Source: Acidobacteriota bacterium
GTDB taxonomy: Bacteria > Acidobacteriota > Terriglobia > Terriglobales > Acidobacteriaceae
Direction: 5' to 3'
Assembly (NCBI GenBank): GCA_023410055.1
Contig: JAEYQK010000024.1
Location: forward strand, 89,665 to 153,664
DNA length: 64,000 nucleotides
The notes under the pieces were generated by a model that was not told where the DNA came from, searched no databases, and saw only the letters and a program-made list of their open reading frames with translations. The translations under genes were made by a program, and so were the position numbers. Position 1 is the stretch's first letter. Every line of letters begins with the position of its first letter. Of this stretch, positions 32,816-40,201 are shown piece by piece.

Positions 32816-33907
32816 GTGAAGATTCAGGAACAAGTTGCGCTGGCGCCGTTGACCACCATGAAAGTCGGTGGCCCGGCGCGGTACTTCGTCGAGGCCGAGA
32901 CATCCGAAGACACTCGAGAGGCGATTGCATTCGCACGTTCGCGGAACTTGCCCTTCTTCGTCTTGGGCGGGGGGAGCAATCTCGTGGTCGCCGACGCTGG
33001 GTTCGACGGCGTAGTTGTAAAGATTGCGTTGCGCGGGATCAAGGAGATTGGCCCACATATGCCAAAAGGGGGCAGATATGGGGCACCAGCTGCTACTGAT
33101 GCTGAAGACCATCTCATCTTCGAGGTAGGTGCCGGCCAGGATTGGGACAACTTCGTCGCGCACGCTGTCGAACGCGACTGCGCCGGACTGGAGTGCCTGA
33201 GCGGAATTCCGGGCACCGTCGGTGCGACACCGGTGCAGAACGTCGGGGCATATGGGCAGGAGGTCGCGGAGACGATCATCAGCGTCAAGGCGCTTGAGAT
33301 CGAGAGCGGACGCGAGTGCGGGTTCACCAACACGGAATGCGGGTTCGCTTACAGGACGAGCCGGTTCAATACGGTGGATCGAGGACGGTTCGTCATTCTA
33401 GGTGTTACGTTCGCGTTGCGTCCGAGCGGCGCGCCAAAGATCGCGTACGGAGATCTGAAGAAGTGTTTCGCTCAGAATGCTAGACCGACGCTGGCGGAAG
33501 TCAGAGATGCGGTGCTCGCGGTGCGCCGTGGCAAGGGGATGGTGGTCGCGAACGACGATCCCGATAGCCGGAGTGCGGGATCGTTTTTCAAGAACCCGAT
33601 GTTGAGCGAAGCGCAATTCCGTGACTTGGAGCAGCGGGCGGGCGCGCGTGGATTGACGATTCCGAGTTATCCGGCCTTGGCATCGCAACACAAGGTTTCG
33701 GCAGCTTGGCTGATCGAGCAGGCTGGATTTCCGAGAGGCTACGCGAAGGGACCGGTCGGGATTTCGACCAAACATACGCTGGCGATCGTGAATCGTGGTG
33801 GCGCAAAGGCGGCGGATATCATAGCCCTGAAAGACGAGATTCAAGGCGGCGTGAGACATCAGTTTGGGATTGAGTTGCAGCCAGAGCCGGTTTTTCTTGG
33901 ATTCTGA
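32816..33907 (+). CDS. murB: UDP-N-acetylenolpyruvoylglucosamine reductase
   Basis: 363 residues from the GTG at 32816; an in-frame TTG six codons upstream is an alternative. MurB reduces UDP-GlcNAc-enolpyruvate to UDP-MurNAc in murein synthesis and needs FAD. Signatures are PLTTMKVGGPARYFVE, PFFVLGGGSNLVVADAGFDGVVV, LECLSGIPGTVGATPVQNVGAYGQEV, the YRTSRF block with the active-site Tyr, SAGSFFKNP with the catalytic Ser, and the late SAAWLIEQAGF. Residues about 79-92 (PHMPKGGRYGAP) are encoded by a copy of the hairpin repeat (33052-33088); it sits between LRGIKEIG and HLIFEVGAG, where other MurB proteins have only a short turn. The insertion stays in frame. Confidence 0.94.
   Translation: MKIQEQVALAPLTTMKVGGPARYFVEAETSEDTREAIAFARSRNLPFFVLGGGSNLVVADAGFDGVVVKIALRGIKEIGPHMPKGGRYGAPAATDAEDHLIFEVGAGQDWDNFVAHAVERDCAGLECLSGIPGTVGATPVQNVGAYGQEVAETIISVKALEIESGRECGFTNTECGFAYRTSRFNTVDRGRFVILGVTFALRPSGAPKIAYGDLKKCFAQNARPTLAEVRDAVLAVRRGKGMVVANDDPDSRSAGSFFKNPMLSEAQFRDLEQRAGARGLTIPSYPALASQHKVSAAWLIEQAGFPRGYAKGPVGISTKHTLAIVNRGGAKAADIIALKDEIQGGVRHQFGIELQPEPVFLGF
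33052..33088 (-). repeat. GGTGCCCC hairpin repeat inside murB
   Basis: CCCACATATGCC (33052-33063) and GGCAGATATGGG (33071-33082) pair at 10 of 12 positions around a 7-base loop, followed by GCACCA. The reverse strand reads TGGTGCCCCATATCTGCC, close to the copy after bfr (18095-18132). It lies in the murB frame. Confidence 0.7.
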
Positions 33908-33915
33908 AGTTTCTG

Positions 33916-33931
33916 CCGGACTGGAGTCCGG
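33916..33931. repeat. Short palindrome CCGGACTGGAGTCCGG
   Basis: It lies just after murB. Six-base arms flank a CTGG-type centre; it resembles the palindrome at 171-186 (CCCGACTAAAGTCGGG), so the two may belong to one repeat type. Confidence 0.4.
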
Positions 33932-33942
33932 AGCTACGAAGA

Positions 33943-33970
33943 ACGGCCTCCGATGCGGAGGCCGTATCCG
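33943..33970. terminator. Terminator between murB and the zinc ribbon gene
   Basis: ACGGCCTCC (33943-33951) pairs perfectly with GGAGGCCGT (33957-33965) around a 5-base loop. It separates two converging genes and is followed by a modest T-rich stretch (ATCCGTTTCTT). Confidence 0.6.
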
Positions 33971-33988
33971 TTTCTTCAATTCTCTCGA

Positions 33989-34168
33989 CTAGAGCTTCTC
34001 GTAGAACTCGCACGCGGAACACGAGATGTAGACGCCGCCGGGGACGTCGCGCTCGCGGTCTTTCACGCGCTTAACGATGCGGGTCGGCTTGCCGCACTTG
34101 GGACAGTCGGTGCTCTTCGTGGTGTCCATGATCTTTTTGCGGTCAGCTGTTTTTGCGATCTTCGCCAT
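33989..34168 (-). CDS. 59-residue zinc ribbon protein
   Basis: This small frame reads MAKIAKTADRKKIMDTTKS, then TDCPKCGKPTRIVKRVK, then GGVYISCSACEFYEKL. AGGAG-rich sequence (CAGGAGAAGGAA) precedes the ATG at 34168, so the start is well supported. A CPKCG knuckle (about 22-26) and a CSAC knuckle (about 50-53) form a four-cysteine zinc ribbon with a basic stretch between. It is highly charged and likely cytoplasmic; many such small zinc ribbons bind nucleic acid or are ribosome-associated, but no function is known here. It is convergent with murB. Confidence 0.7.
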   Translation of the reverse strand: MAKIAKTADRKKIMDTTKSTDCPKCGKPTRIVKRVKDRERDVPGGVYISCSACEFYEKL

Positions 34169-34410
34169 TTCCTTCTCCTGACAATATGCCGGCAGCGCTC
34201 GTCATCATTATCTCCCTGCCGGATGGCTGGGCTTATGTCGGTTCTAAGCGGCCGATTCGATTTGAAATCTTCGGGGTATCCGAAACTCGATTTTACATGA
34301 GTAGCCCACATTCTTGAAACAATGATGGTTGCGCCATTTGACCTCGCCGCTGGACCTCTGGTACTTTCAACAGTTTTGCGGGCCACCAATTCCCTACCGG
34401 CGAGGCACGT

Positions 34411-35589
34411 ATGGCAATCAAGTTCCGCGGTGTTGATTTCATCAACTTCGACTCCCTGCTCAGCGAAGACGAGATTCTGGTGCGCAACACGGCGCGGCAG
34501 TTCGTCGAGGACAACCTGATTCCTATTATCGAGCAGTGCAATCGCGAAGGCCGTTTCCCGCGCGAGTTGGTCAGGCCCATGGCGGAACTCGGGTTCTTTG
34601 GCGCAAATCTGAAAGGTTATGGCTGCGCGGAGATGTCCAACGTCGAGTACGGACTTGTCATGCAGGAACTCGAACGCGGCGATAGCGGCCTGCGAAGCTT
34701 CGTTAGTGTGCAGTCGGCCCTGGTGATGTATCCGATTTACGCCTTTGGAAGCGACGAGCAGAAGGATCGGTGGCTGCCAGCCCTGCAGAGTGGCGAAGCG
34801 CTGGGATGTTTCGGACTGACGGAACCCGACTTCGGATCGAATCCGAGCGGGATGCGCACCCGGGCCAAGAAGGTTGGAGACGAGTACATTCTGAACGGCG
34901 AAAAGATGTGGATCACCTCGGGATCGATCGCCGATGTGGCGGTGGTCTGGGCGAAGAACGAGGACGAGGGCGGCAAGATACGAGGGTTCCTGGTCGAAAC
35001 GAATCGATCCGGCTTCCGAACCGAAGACGTACACGGCAAGTGGTCGCTTCGCGCCTCAGTGACATCTTCCCTGTCCTTGCAGGACGTTCGCGTACCCGCC
35101 TGCAATCTGCTGCCGAAGACAGATGGACTGAAGTCGGCGCTGATGTGCCTGAACCAGGCACGATATGGCATCGCGTGGGGCGCTGTGGGCGCCGCGATGG
35201 CTTGTTATGACTGTGCCCTGCAGTATGCGCAATTCAGAAAGCAGTTCCGCGATCAGCCAATCGCATCACACCAGCTTGTCCAGGAAAAGCTGGTTTGGAT
35301 GATCAACGAGATCACAAAAGGGCAGCTTCTGATTCTGCAAGTGGGACGGCTGAAAGACCGAGATCAGGCCAAGTTCCAGCACATCTCGATGGCCAAGAGG
35401 AACAATGTCTGGATGGCCCTCGAGTGTGCGCGCATGGGTCGCGACATCCTGGGTGCAAATGGCGTTGCCGACGAGTATCCGATCTTCCGGCATATGGCAA
35501 ACCTCGAGTCTGTCAAGACTTACGAAGGAACTCACGACATTCATACACTGATTGTCGGCTCCAGCATCACGGGATACGACGCTTTCTGA
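34411..35589 (+). CDS. Acyl-CoA dehydrogenase, glutaryl-CoA dehydrogenase type
   Basis: 392 residues, usual length. Glutaryl-CoA dehydrogenase oxidises and decarboxylates glutaryl-CoA to crotonyl-CoA with FAD, late in lysine and tryptophan breakdown. The acyl-CoA dehydrogenase fold is complete: FGANLKGYGCAEMSNVEYG, SVQSALVMYPIYAFGSDEQK, GCFGLTEPDFGSNPSGM (FAD site), WITSGSIADVAVVWAK, the SSLSLQDVRVP block, and near the end NLESVKTYEGTHDIHTLIVG with the catalytic Glu of the group in TYEGTHD. The ending with YEGTHDIH and SITG fits GCDH rather than short-chain enzymes. It lies 44 bases before ppa on the same strand; GAGG stands 5 bases before its ATG. Confidence 0.85.
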   Translation: MAIKFRGVDFINFDSLLSEDEILVRNTARQFVEDNLIPIIEQCNREGRFPRELVRPMAELGFFGANLKGYGCAEMSNVEYGLVMQELERGDSGLRSFVSVQSALVMYPIYAFGSDEQKDRWLPALQSGEALGCFGLTEPDFGSNPSGMRTRAKKVGDEYILNGEKMWITSGSIADVAVVWAKNEDEGGKIRGFLVETNRSGFRTEDVHGKWSLRASVTSSLSLQDVRVPACNLLPKTDGLKSALMCLNQARYGIAWGAVGAAMACYDCALQYAQFRKQFRDQPIASHQLVQEKLVWMINEITKGQLLILQVGRLKDRDQAKFQHISMAKRNNVWMALECARMGRDILGANGVADEYPIFRHMANLESVKTYEGTHDIHTLIVGSSITGYDAF

Positions 35590-35633
35590 TCCGGAGTACT
35601 TCCTCCCTGCATCTCACTAAAAGGAGAGATGTC

Positions 35634-36218
35634 GTGAAGAAGACACATGCAGGAACGAGCCCTAACCTCGCTACAATTGCAGCTATTTCCGACGAAGATC
35701 AGCAACTAGTAAACGTTGTGGTGGAAACACCCAAGGGCGGTCGAACCAAGTTCAAGTACGACGAAACTCTGGCTGTATTCGAGGTCGCAAGGCTGCTGCC
35801 TAAGGGCATGGTGTTCCCTTTCGACTTCGGATTCGTTCCGCAAACGAAAGCTGACGACGGTGATCCGCTCGACGTACTGATTCTTATGGAAGAACCGATG
35901 TTCCCGGGCTGTCTGTTGAAGGCGCGTATTGTCGGAGTTCTTGAGGCAGAGCAGACTGAAGATGGTGAGACTCGACGAAATGACCGGATCATTGCCATCG
36001 GCAGCAGCTCTATCGATTTTGCTGAGGTCAAGAACATCGAGGACCTACCCCGCGCTTCTCTGGAGCAAATCGAGGAGTTCTTCATCACCTACAACCGCCA
36101 GTGTGGAAAAGAAATGCGCTTTCTTGATCGCAAAGGCCCTAGCGCTGCATGGAAACGGTTGGACCGTTCGTTTGGTTTAAGAAAGGCGGCAGCAGGGTTA
36201 AGAAAGGCGGCAGCCTAG
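35634..36218 (+). CDS. ppa: Inorganic pyrophosphatase (class A)
   Basis: 194 residues from the GTG at 35634, with AAGGAG 7 bases upstream; the frame is open far into the previous gene, which is a shadow. It hydrolyses pyrophosphate to phosphate. Metal and substrate residues are visible in KFKYDE, PFDFGFVPQT, DGDPLDVLILM (the DxDPxD signature) and DRIIAI. The protein ends in a tandem duplication, GLRKAAAGLRKAAA, coded by two copies of a TTAAGAAAGGCGGCAGC unit, an odd tail absent from ordinary pyrophosphatases. It follows the glutaryl-CoA dehydrogenase gene, whose CoA-ester chemistry does not make pyrophosphate, so the link is probably positional. Confidence 0.9.
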   Translation: MKKTHAGTSPNLATIAAISDEDQQLVNVVVETPKGGRTKFKYDETLAVFEVARLLPKGMVFPFDFGFVPQTKADDGDPLDVLILMEEPMFPGCLLKARIVGVLEAEQTEDGETRRNDRIIAIGSSSIDFAEVKNIEDLPRASLEQIEEFFITYNRQCGKEMRFLDRKGPSAAWKRLDRSFGLRKAAAGLRKAAA

Positions 36219-36377
36219 CCGGACGCACCTAAGGAATCCAACGACTGCGATTCCTCGTCAGTTACCGCAACGCGGCTTTCCTGCATCTCACACGTTCGGA
36301 CCGGCGCACTGCCCGACACCCTTCCCTCTCTGCCCCGCAGATGCGCCTGAGAAACACGTCTTAAGTCAGGAGGCTTT

Positions 36378-37442
36378 ATGGCGACTCTCCCCAAAACTAC
36401 TCTTCCAAAGACTGAAGTTCATACGGAACTCAAAGCGGCAAAGAAATTTGGCGTGAACATCGAGAGCGATCTTGCTCTCGAACTGCTGCGCGTTGTCGAA
36501 AACGCCGCGATAGCGTCAGCGAAGACAATGGGCCAGGGCAATCGAAAATTGGCAGATCAGGTCGCAACGGAAACCATGCGCACCACGATGGATTCGGTTC
36601 CGATGGAAGGGACGATCGTAATCGGCGAGGGCGAGCGTGACGAGGCGCCGATGCTCTACATCGGGGAGAAAGTCGGTGCGCATTTTCCCGACAATACGCC
36701 GGTGCCGAGCGTAGATATTGCGGTTGATCCGCTGGAAGGGACGAACCTGTGTGCCACTGGCTCGCCCGGCGCAATGACGGTGCTGGCCGCTAGTGAGCGC
36801 GGCGGTCTGCTGTTCGCCCCTGATTGCTACATGGAAAAAATCGTTGTCGGACCGTCCTGCAAGGGCGCGGTCGAGATGGACGCACCAGTAGCGGACAATC
36901 TGAAACATATAGCAAAATCGCTGGATCGCGATGTCGAGGATCTAGTTGTCGTTGTGCTTGAGCGTCCACGGCACGAAAAGTTGATCGACGATATCCGACG
37001 CGCCGGAGCTCGCATAAAGCTGATCACAGACGGCGACCTCTCGGCGGGTATTGCCGCGGCTGTGCTCGGAACGGGGGTTCATGCCGTCTTCGGTAGCGGC
37101 GGAGCACCTGAAGGCGTGATAACGGCGGCCGCCGTGCGATGTCTGAATGGAGAGATGCTGGGGCGGCTCGTGGTGAATACGCCTGAACTCGAAGAGCGCG
37201 TCGAGCGCATGGGAATCAAGGACAAGAAGAAGATCTATTCGGCCGAGGATCTCGCCCCGGGAAAACAGATGGTTTTCGCAGCAACGGGCGTCACCGAGGG
37301 ATCGCTGCTGAAAGGAGTTCGCTTCTTTGGCGAAGGTGCGCGAACGTCATCGCTGATCATGACACTGAATACGGGCAAGGTGCGCTTCATCGACAGCATC
37401 CACCTGGAGAAGAAGCCTGGAGTAAAAGTGAAGTTCGCCTAA
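36378..37442 (+). CDS. glpX: Class II fructose-1,6-bisphosphatase
   Basis: 354 residues with AGGAGG 6 bases before the ATG. It hydrolyses fructose-1,6-bisphosphate in gluconeogenesis, using Mn or Mg. GlpX signatures are present: VVENAAIASAKTMGQGNRK, GTIVIGEGERDEAPMLYIGEKVG, the DIAVDPLEGTNLC metal-binding motif, APDCYMEKIVVGP, LITDGDLSAGIAA and GSGGAPEGVITAAAVRCL. The N-terminal 18 residues (Thr/Lys/Pro-rich) are longer than usual but harmless. It stands alone between ppa and the convergent lactonase-like gene. With fba at 11.4 kb it covers the fructose bisphosphate step in both directions. Confidence 0.94.
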   Translation: MATLPKTTLPKTEVHTELKAAKKFGVNIESDLALELLRVVENAAIASAKTMGQGNRKLADQVATETMRTTMDSVPMEGTIVIGEGERDEAPMLYIGEKVGAHFPDNTPVPSVDIAVDPLEGTNLCATGSPGAMTVLAASERGGLLFAPDCYMEKIVVGPSCKGAVEMDAPVADNLKHIAKSLDRDVEDLVVVVLERPRHEKLIDDIRRAGARIKLITDGDLSAGIAAAVLGTGVHAVFGSGGAPEGVITAAAVRCLNGEMLGRLVVNTPELEERVERMGIKDKKKIYSAEDLAPGKQMVFAATGVTEGSLLKGVRFFGEGARTSSLIMTLNTGKVRFIDSIHLEKKPGVKVKFA

Positions 37443-37503
37443 GCGATTCGGGGCATCGGGTGATGTAGCCATCCTGCCAGTAAAAGAGTACCGTGTACGC
37501 CAG

Positions 37504-38817
37504 CTACCGGCTGATTGCGATCCAGACTGGCGAGCCCTGCAGCCTGAGCGGAGTCGAGGTCAGCCGGGTAAGCGTTCCGCCGGTCTGGTTAATCTGGTAG
37601 CCATCGAGGTTGCCGATCGCCCCTATCGCGTCCACTTCGACTGAGTAAACGTAACTTCCCGTTGGATCAATTACCATCCACCAGTTCGGAGCGCCAGAGG
37701 TTGTCACCGGCAGACCAGGAATCGGCGGAAGAGTCGGCGTGGTCGTATCAGAAATCGCGAATCCGGTAATGGCGTTCGTATTGAACTCGCCGATGTAGAG
37801 GAACCGGCCTTTGGGATCCATCGCGGGCGCAAAGAGCTCGGCAAACTGGCCGGTTGCGGTTGAGCCTTGCAGAGTGATTCCGCCGGTATTCTGGTCGATG
37901 GTGAAGACGTTCACCCGCGAGTTGATGTTGTCAACGGAGAAGAGTCGCTGGCCGGTTGGATCAATGACCTCATTGAAACGAGTAGGCTCCTTCCCTGCTT
38001 GCGGCACCGAGCGTTGAATCGTGAATGGCGTGTTCGGAACTGGCGTCAGGGTGCCCGTCGTTGAGTTGATCGCAAATCCCCAGACTCTGTTCGTGAATTC
38101 GGTATCCGTATAGAGGAACCGTCCCCTGGGGTCGATGCTGATACGCCCGGGATTCACGTCCGTCGGTGTAAGAGCACCGTTCTGCACCAGAGAACCATCG
38201 CTCTGGATCGAGTAGCTCGCGATGCCGTTGCCCGTACCTTCGTTGGTGTCAATCGAAACGTAAAGAAAACGACCCGACGGATCAACTGCGGTCCAGCCAC
38301 CGACGGTTCCGGCAATCTGAAGTGTCTGCTTCAGCGTGGGCAGACCGGAACTCGGGTCAAATGTGAAAGCGAGCAGAACGTTATTGAAGACGTTGTTGGT
38401 GAAGTCGTTTGCCACGCCATAACCGAATCTTCCGTCGGGGCTTATTGCGAGATTCTCAAGGTTGTGCCCAATTGAGAACGGTGCCCCTGCGGATGTGAGC
38501 GCGCCGGATGATGGGTCGAGTCTGTAAGTCTCGATTGCATTGGGAGAGGCATCAACGACGTAAACGAAAGTCGATGTGCTGTTCGGAGTCCCCCCGGCCC
38601 CAGGCGAACCCGCAGTCGGTGCGCCGGTGCTGGTACCACCGGTACTTCCACCACTGCTGCCGCCAGGAGTACCACCTGCCGCCGTGCCGCCAGGCGATCC
38701 GGAAACTGTATTCCTTGTTACTCCGCCGCAAGAACCTAGAACCAGAACCATAGAAGCGAAGCAAGCCACTGTTGCCAGGCGGAATATAGCCTCACGAAGG
38801 AACGCTATCCAGAACAT
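37504..38817 (-). CDS. Lactonase-type seven-bladed propeller lipoprotein
   Basis: 437 residues. A signal peptide ends in a lipobox (VLGSCGG, Cys about 30), then a Gly/Ser/Thr-rich tether of about 45 residues rich in GGT and GGS units. The propeller follows (about 80-437) with repeated blade ends such as NLAISPDGRFGYGV, TAVDPSGRFLYVSID, RISIDPRGRFLYTDT, EVIDPTGQRLFSVD and AMDPKGRFLYIGE. The pattern matches the lactonase/6-phosphogluconolactonase-like PF10282 family found as secreted proteins in acidobacteria. Catalytic residues cannot be judged by eye, and a binding role is possible. It is exported and probably tethered to a membrane. It is convergent with glpX. Confidence 0.78.
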   Translation of the reverse strand: MFWIAFLREAIFRLATVACFASMVLVLGSCGGVTRNTVSGSPGGTAAGGTPGGSSGGSTGGTSTGAPTAGSPGAGGTPNSTSTFVYVVDASPNAIETYRLDPSSGALTSAGAPFSIGHNLENLAISPDGRFGYGVANDFTNNVFNNVLLAFTFDPSSGLPTLKQTLQIAGTVGGWTAVDPSGRFLYVSIDTNEGTGNGIASYSIQSDGSLVQNGALTPTDVNPGRISIDPRGRFLYTDTEFTNRVWGFAINSTTGTLTPVPNTPFTIQRSVPQAGKEPTRFNEVIDPTGQRLFSVDNINSRVNVFTIDQNTGGITLQGSTATGQFAELFAPAMDPKGRFLYIGEFNTNAITGFAISDTTTPTLPPIPGLPVTTSGAPNWWMVIDPTGSYVYSVEVDAIGAIGNLDGYQINQTGGTLTRLTSTPLRLQGSPVWIAISR

Positions 38818-38952
38818 ACATCGTACTCCGACACGTCTTCAAGCTATGAGCGTATCCGGTACGATGTAGCGGCCCTTTGTAGCGGTTGCCGCTTGAGCAA
38901 GCGGGCGTACAGTTTTGAATTTCTGTTCTGAATGACTGAGGCAACTGGGAGT

Positions 38953-38981
38953 CGCACCCTCCTGTGGCCGGGAAGGGTGCG
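38953..38981. repeat. Short GGGTGCGGCACCC-type hairpin
   Basis: CGCACCCT (38953-38960) pairs with AGGGTGCG (38974-38981), followed by GCACCCT. A related GGATGCGGCACCC stands at about 221-233 in the first intergenic region. These look like one more dispersed intergenic repeat. Confidence 0.4.
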
Positions 38982-39000
38982 GCACCCTCATGCAGCTAAA

Positions 39001-40170
39001 TTATCCGGCAAGTTTTGAGGTTGTGTTCTGATCGGCGCGGAAGCGGAGTAAAGCTGCAACGTTTCCGATCTTCGCAAACTCTTCGCGCTCCGGAGACACG
39101 TGCACAATCTCGATGCTGTTGCGAACGGCCATCGTCAGCAATGCATCGGCGAGGTCGGTTAGCTTCCGGACGTCGCCGCCGCAGACGTCGCATTTCTCGT
39201 GCTCCCTTAAATCCACATGGCCGCAGTTGCGACAGCTCACGCCGGGAGCCGCGAAATCCTTACTCAGAAGAAGCGTCTGCACCTCGCCCGTTTCCAGCGA
39301 GCGAAGCACACGGCGAATTCCGAGCGCACCGCGACCATTGCGGTGGGCCTCGCCGACTACTTCGCGCAGAAGATCTTCAAGCCGATGTTGCCGAAAGTCA
39401 TTGATCACGCGCTGGGCGTTCTCTTTGACCTCTTCGGGCGTGGCTAAGCCGGGATCTATGGAGAAGTGGCCAATCACAAGCGGTCGAACGTAGGCGTGGA
39501 GTTCAGGTGAAAGTTCGATCCAGTGTTCTTCGCGAGCTCCGAGGATGAGTTTGTCATAAACTCTACGCTGCTTCATTTCAAGCAGGTGGTCGGCGATGGC
39601 TTTGAAGTGTTGTTGGGCCTCGTGTTCCAGATGACGCTCGGCATGCCCTGCGTCGAAGCCTTCAAACCCATCACTCCGGCCTCGCCGCGGCATTTTGTTA
39701 ACGAAACCTTCCGTCTCACGCAACCCATCCATGCTCAGGATAAAAAAGCGCGCCTTACTTTTATCGGCGAGAACGATAGCGTAGCGCGGTAGCACGTCAG
39801 CGATCGCGGTCAGTGGTCTCAAATGGAAGCTCGAATTCAGGAACAAGCGGGTCTCGTACAATCTGGGCGGCACATCGTACTCTCGCCAGAAATTCTGATT
39901 GCTGCATGCGAAAACGGCTTTCGCGCGCCCGCCGTTCCCGTGGAGTCTTTCGGCCATTTCGATGATGCGATCGATGTCAGTTCGTGCAAAACCGTTCCGT
40001 CCGGCTTTCTCGGCCTCGTGCAGAACGGCCTTTGCCAGATCTTTCACTAGAATTGCTTCTTCTCGGTGGGATTTGTTTTGCGGCGCAGGAGGCTGGTAAT
40101 AGAAGCTGACTGCACAGCCTTCAGGGGATTCGAATTTAGCGAGTTCTGCGATGTCTTCGCGTGTGATCAT
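39001..40170 (-). CDS. eRF1/aRF1-like (baeRF-type) protein with C-terminal zinc ribbon
   Basis: 389 residues. The N-terminal part (about 1-130) contains a helix-rich segment with HGNGGRAKAVFAC near residue 77, at the place where eRF1 carries its GGQ loop but lacking the Gln. The central part (about 130-300: RYAIVLADKSKARFFIL, then KLILGAREEHWIEL, HAYVRPLVIGHFSID) matches the eRF1 domain 2/3 pattern seen in bacterial-archaeal eRF1 relatives. A four-cysteine zinc ribbon (SCRNCG...KCDVCGG, about 310-331) and a final small strand domain (SIEIVHVSPERE) end it. Such proteins are proposed to act in ribosome rescue or translation quality control. It lies 31 bases after the HPF/sigma fusion gene, in one operon, which strengthens a ribosome-linked role. 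Confidence 0.7.
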   Translation of the reverse strand: MITREDIAELAKFESPEGCAVSFYYQPPAPQNKSHREEAILVKDLAKAVLHEAEKAGRNGFARTDIDRIIEMAERLHGNGGRAKAVFACSNQNFWREYDVPPRLYETRLFLNSSFHLRPLTAIADVLPRYAIVLADKSKARFFILSMDGLRETEGFVNKMPRRGRSDGFEGFDAGHAERHLEHEAQQHFKAIADHLLEMKQRRVYDKLILGAREEHWIELSPELHAYVRPLVIGHFSIDPGLATPEEVKENAQRVINDFRQHRLEDLLREVVGEAHRNGRGALGIRRVLRSLETGEVQTLLLSKDFAAPGVSCRNCGHVDLREHEKCDVCGGDVRKLTDLADALLTMAVRNSIEIVHVSPEREEFAKIGNVAALLRFRADQNTTSKLAG

Positions 40171-40201
40171 CTACGTAATCTCCTTCGGAGTCTGGGAGCG
40201 A

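Noticed and set aside
35295..35633. Upstream extension of the ppa frame
   Set aside because: It overlaps the end of glutaryl-CoA dehydrogenase in another frame; the GTG at 35634 has a clear AAGGAG site.
36232..36255. AGGAATC/GATTCCT hairpin after ppa as a terminator
   Set aside because: The 7-bp stem has a 10-base loop and no T run, so it is too weak to call.
40110..40140. tRNA-like T-loop sequence GGATTCGAAT
   Set aside because: It lies in the eRF1-like coding sequence and has no cloverleaf around it.
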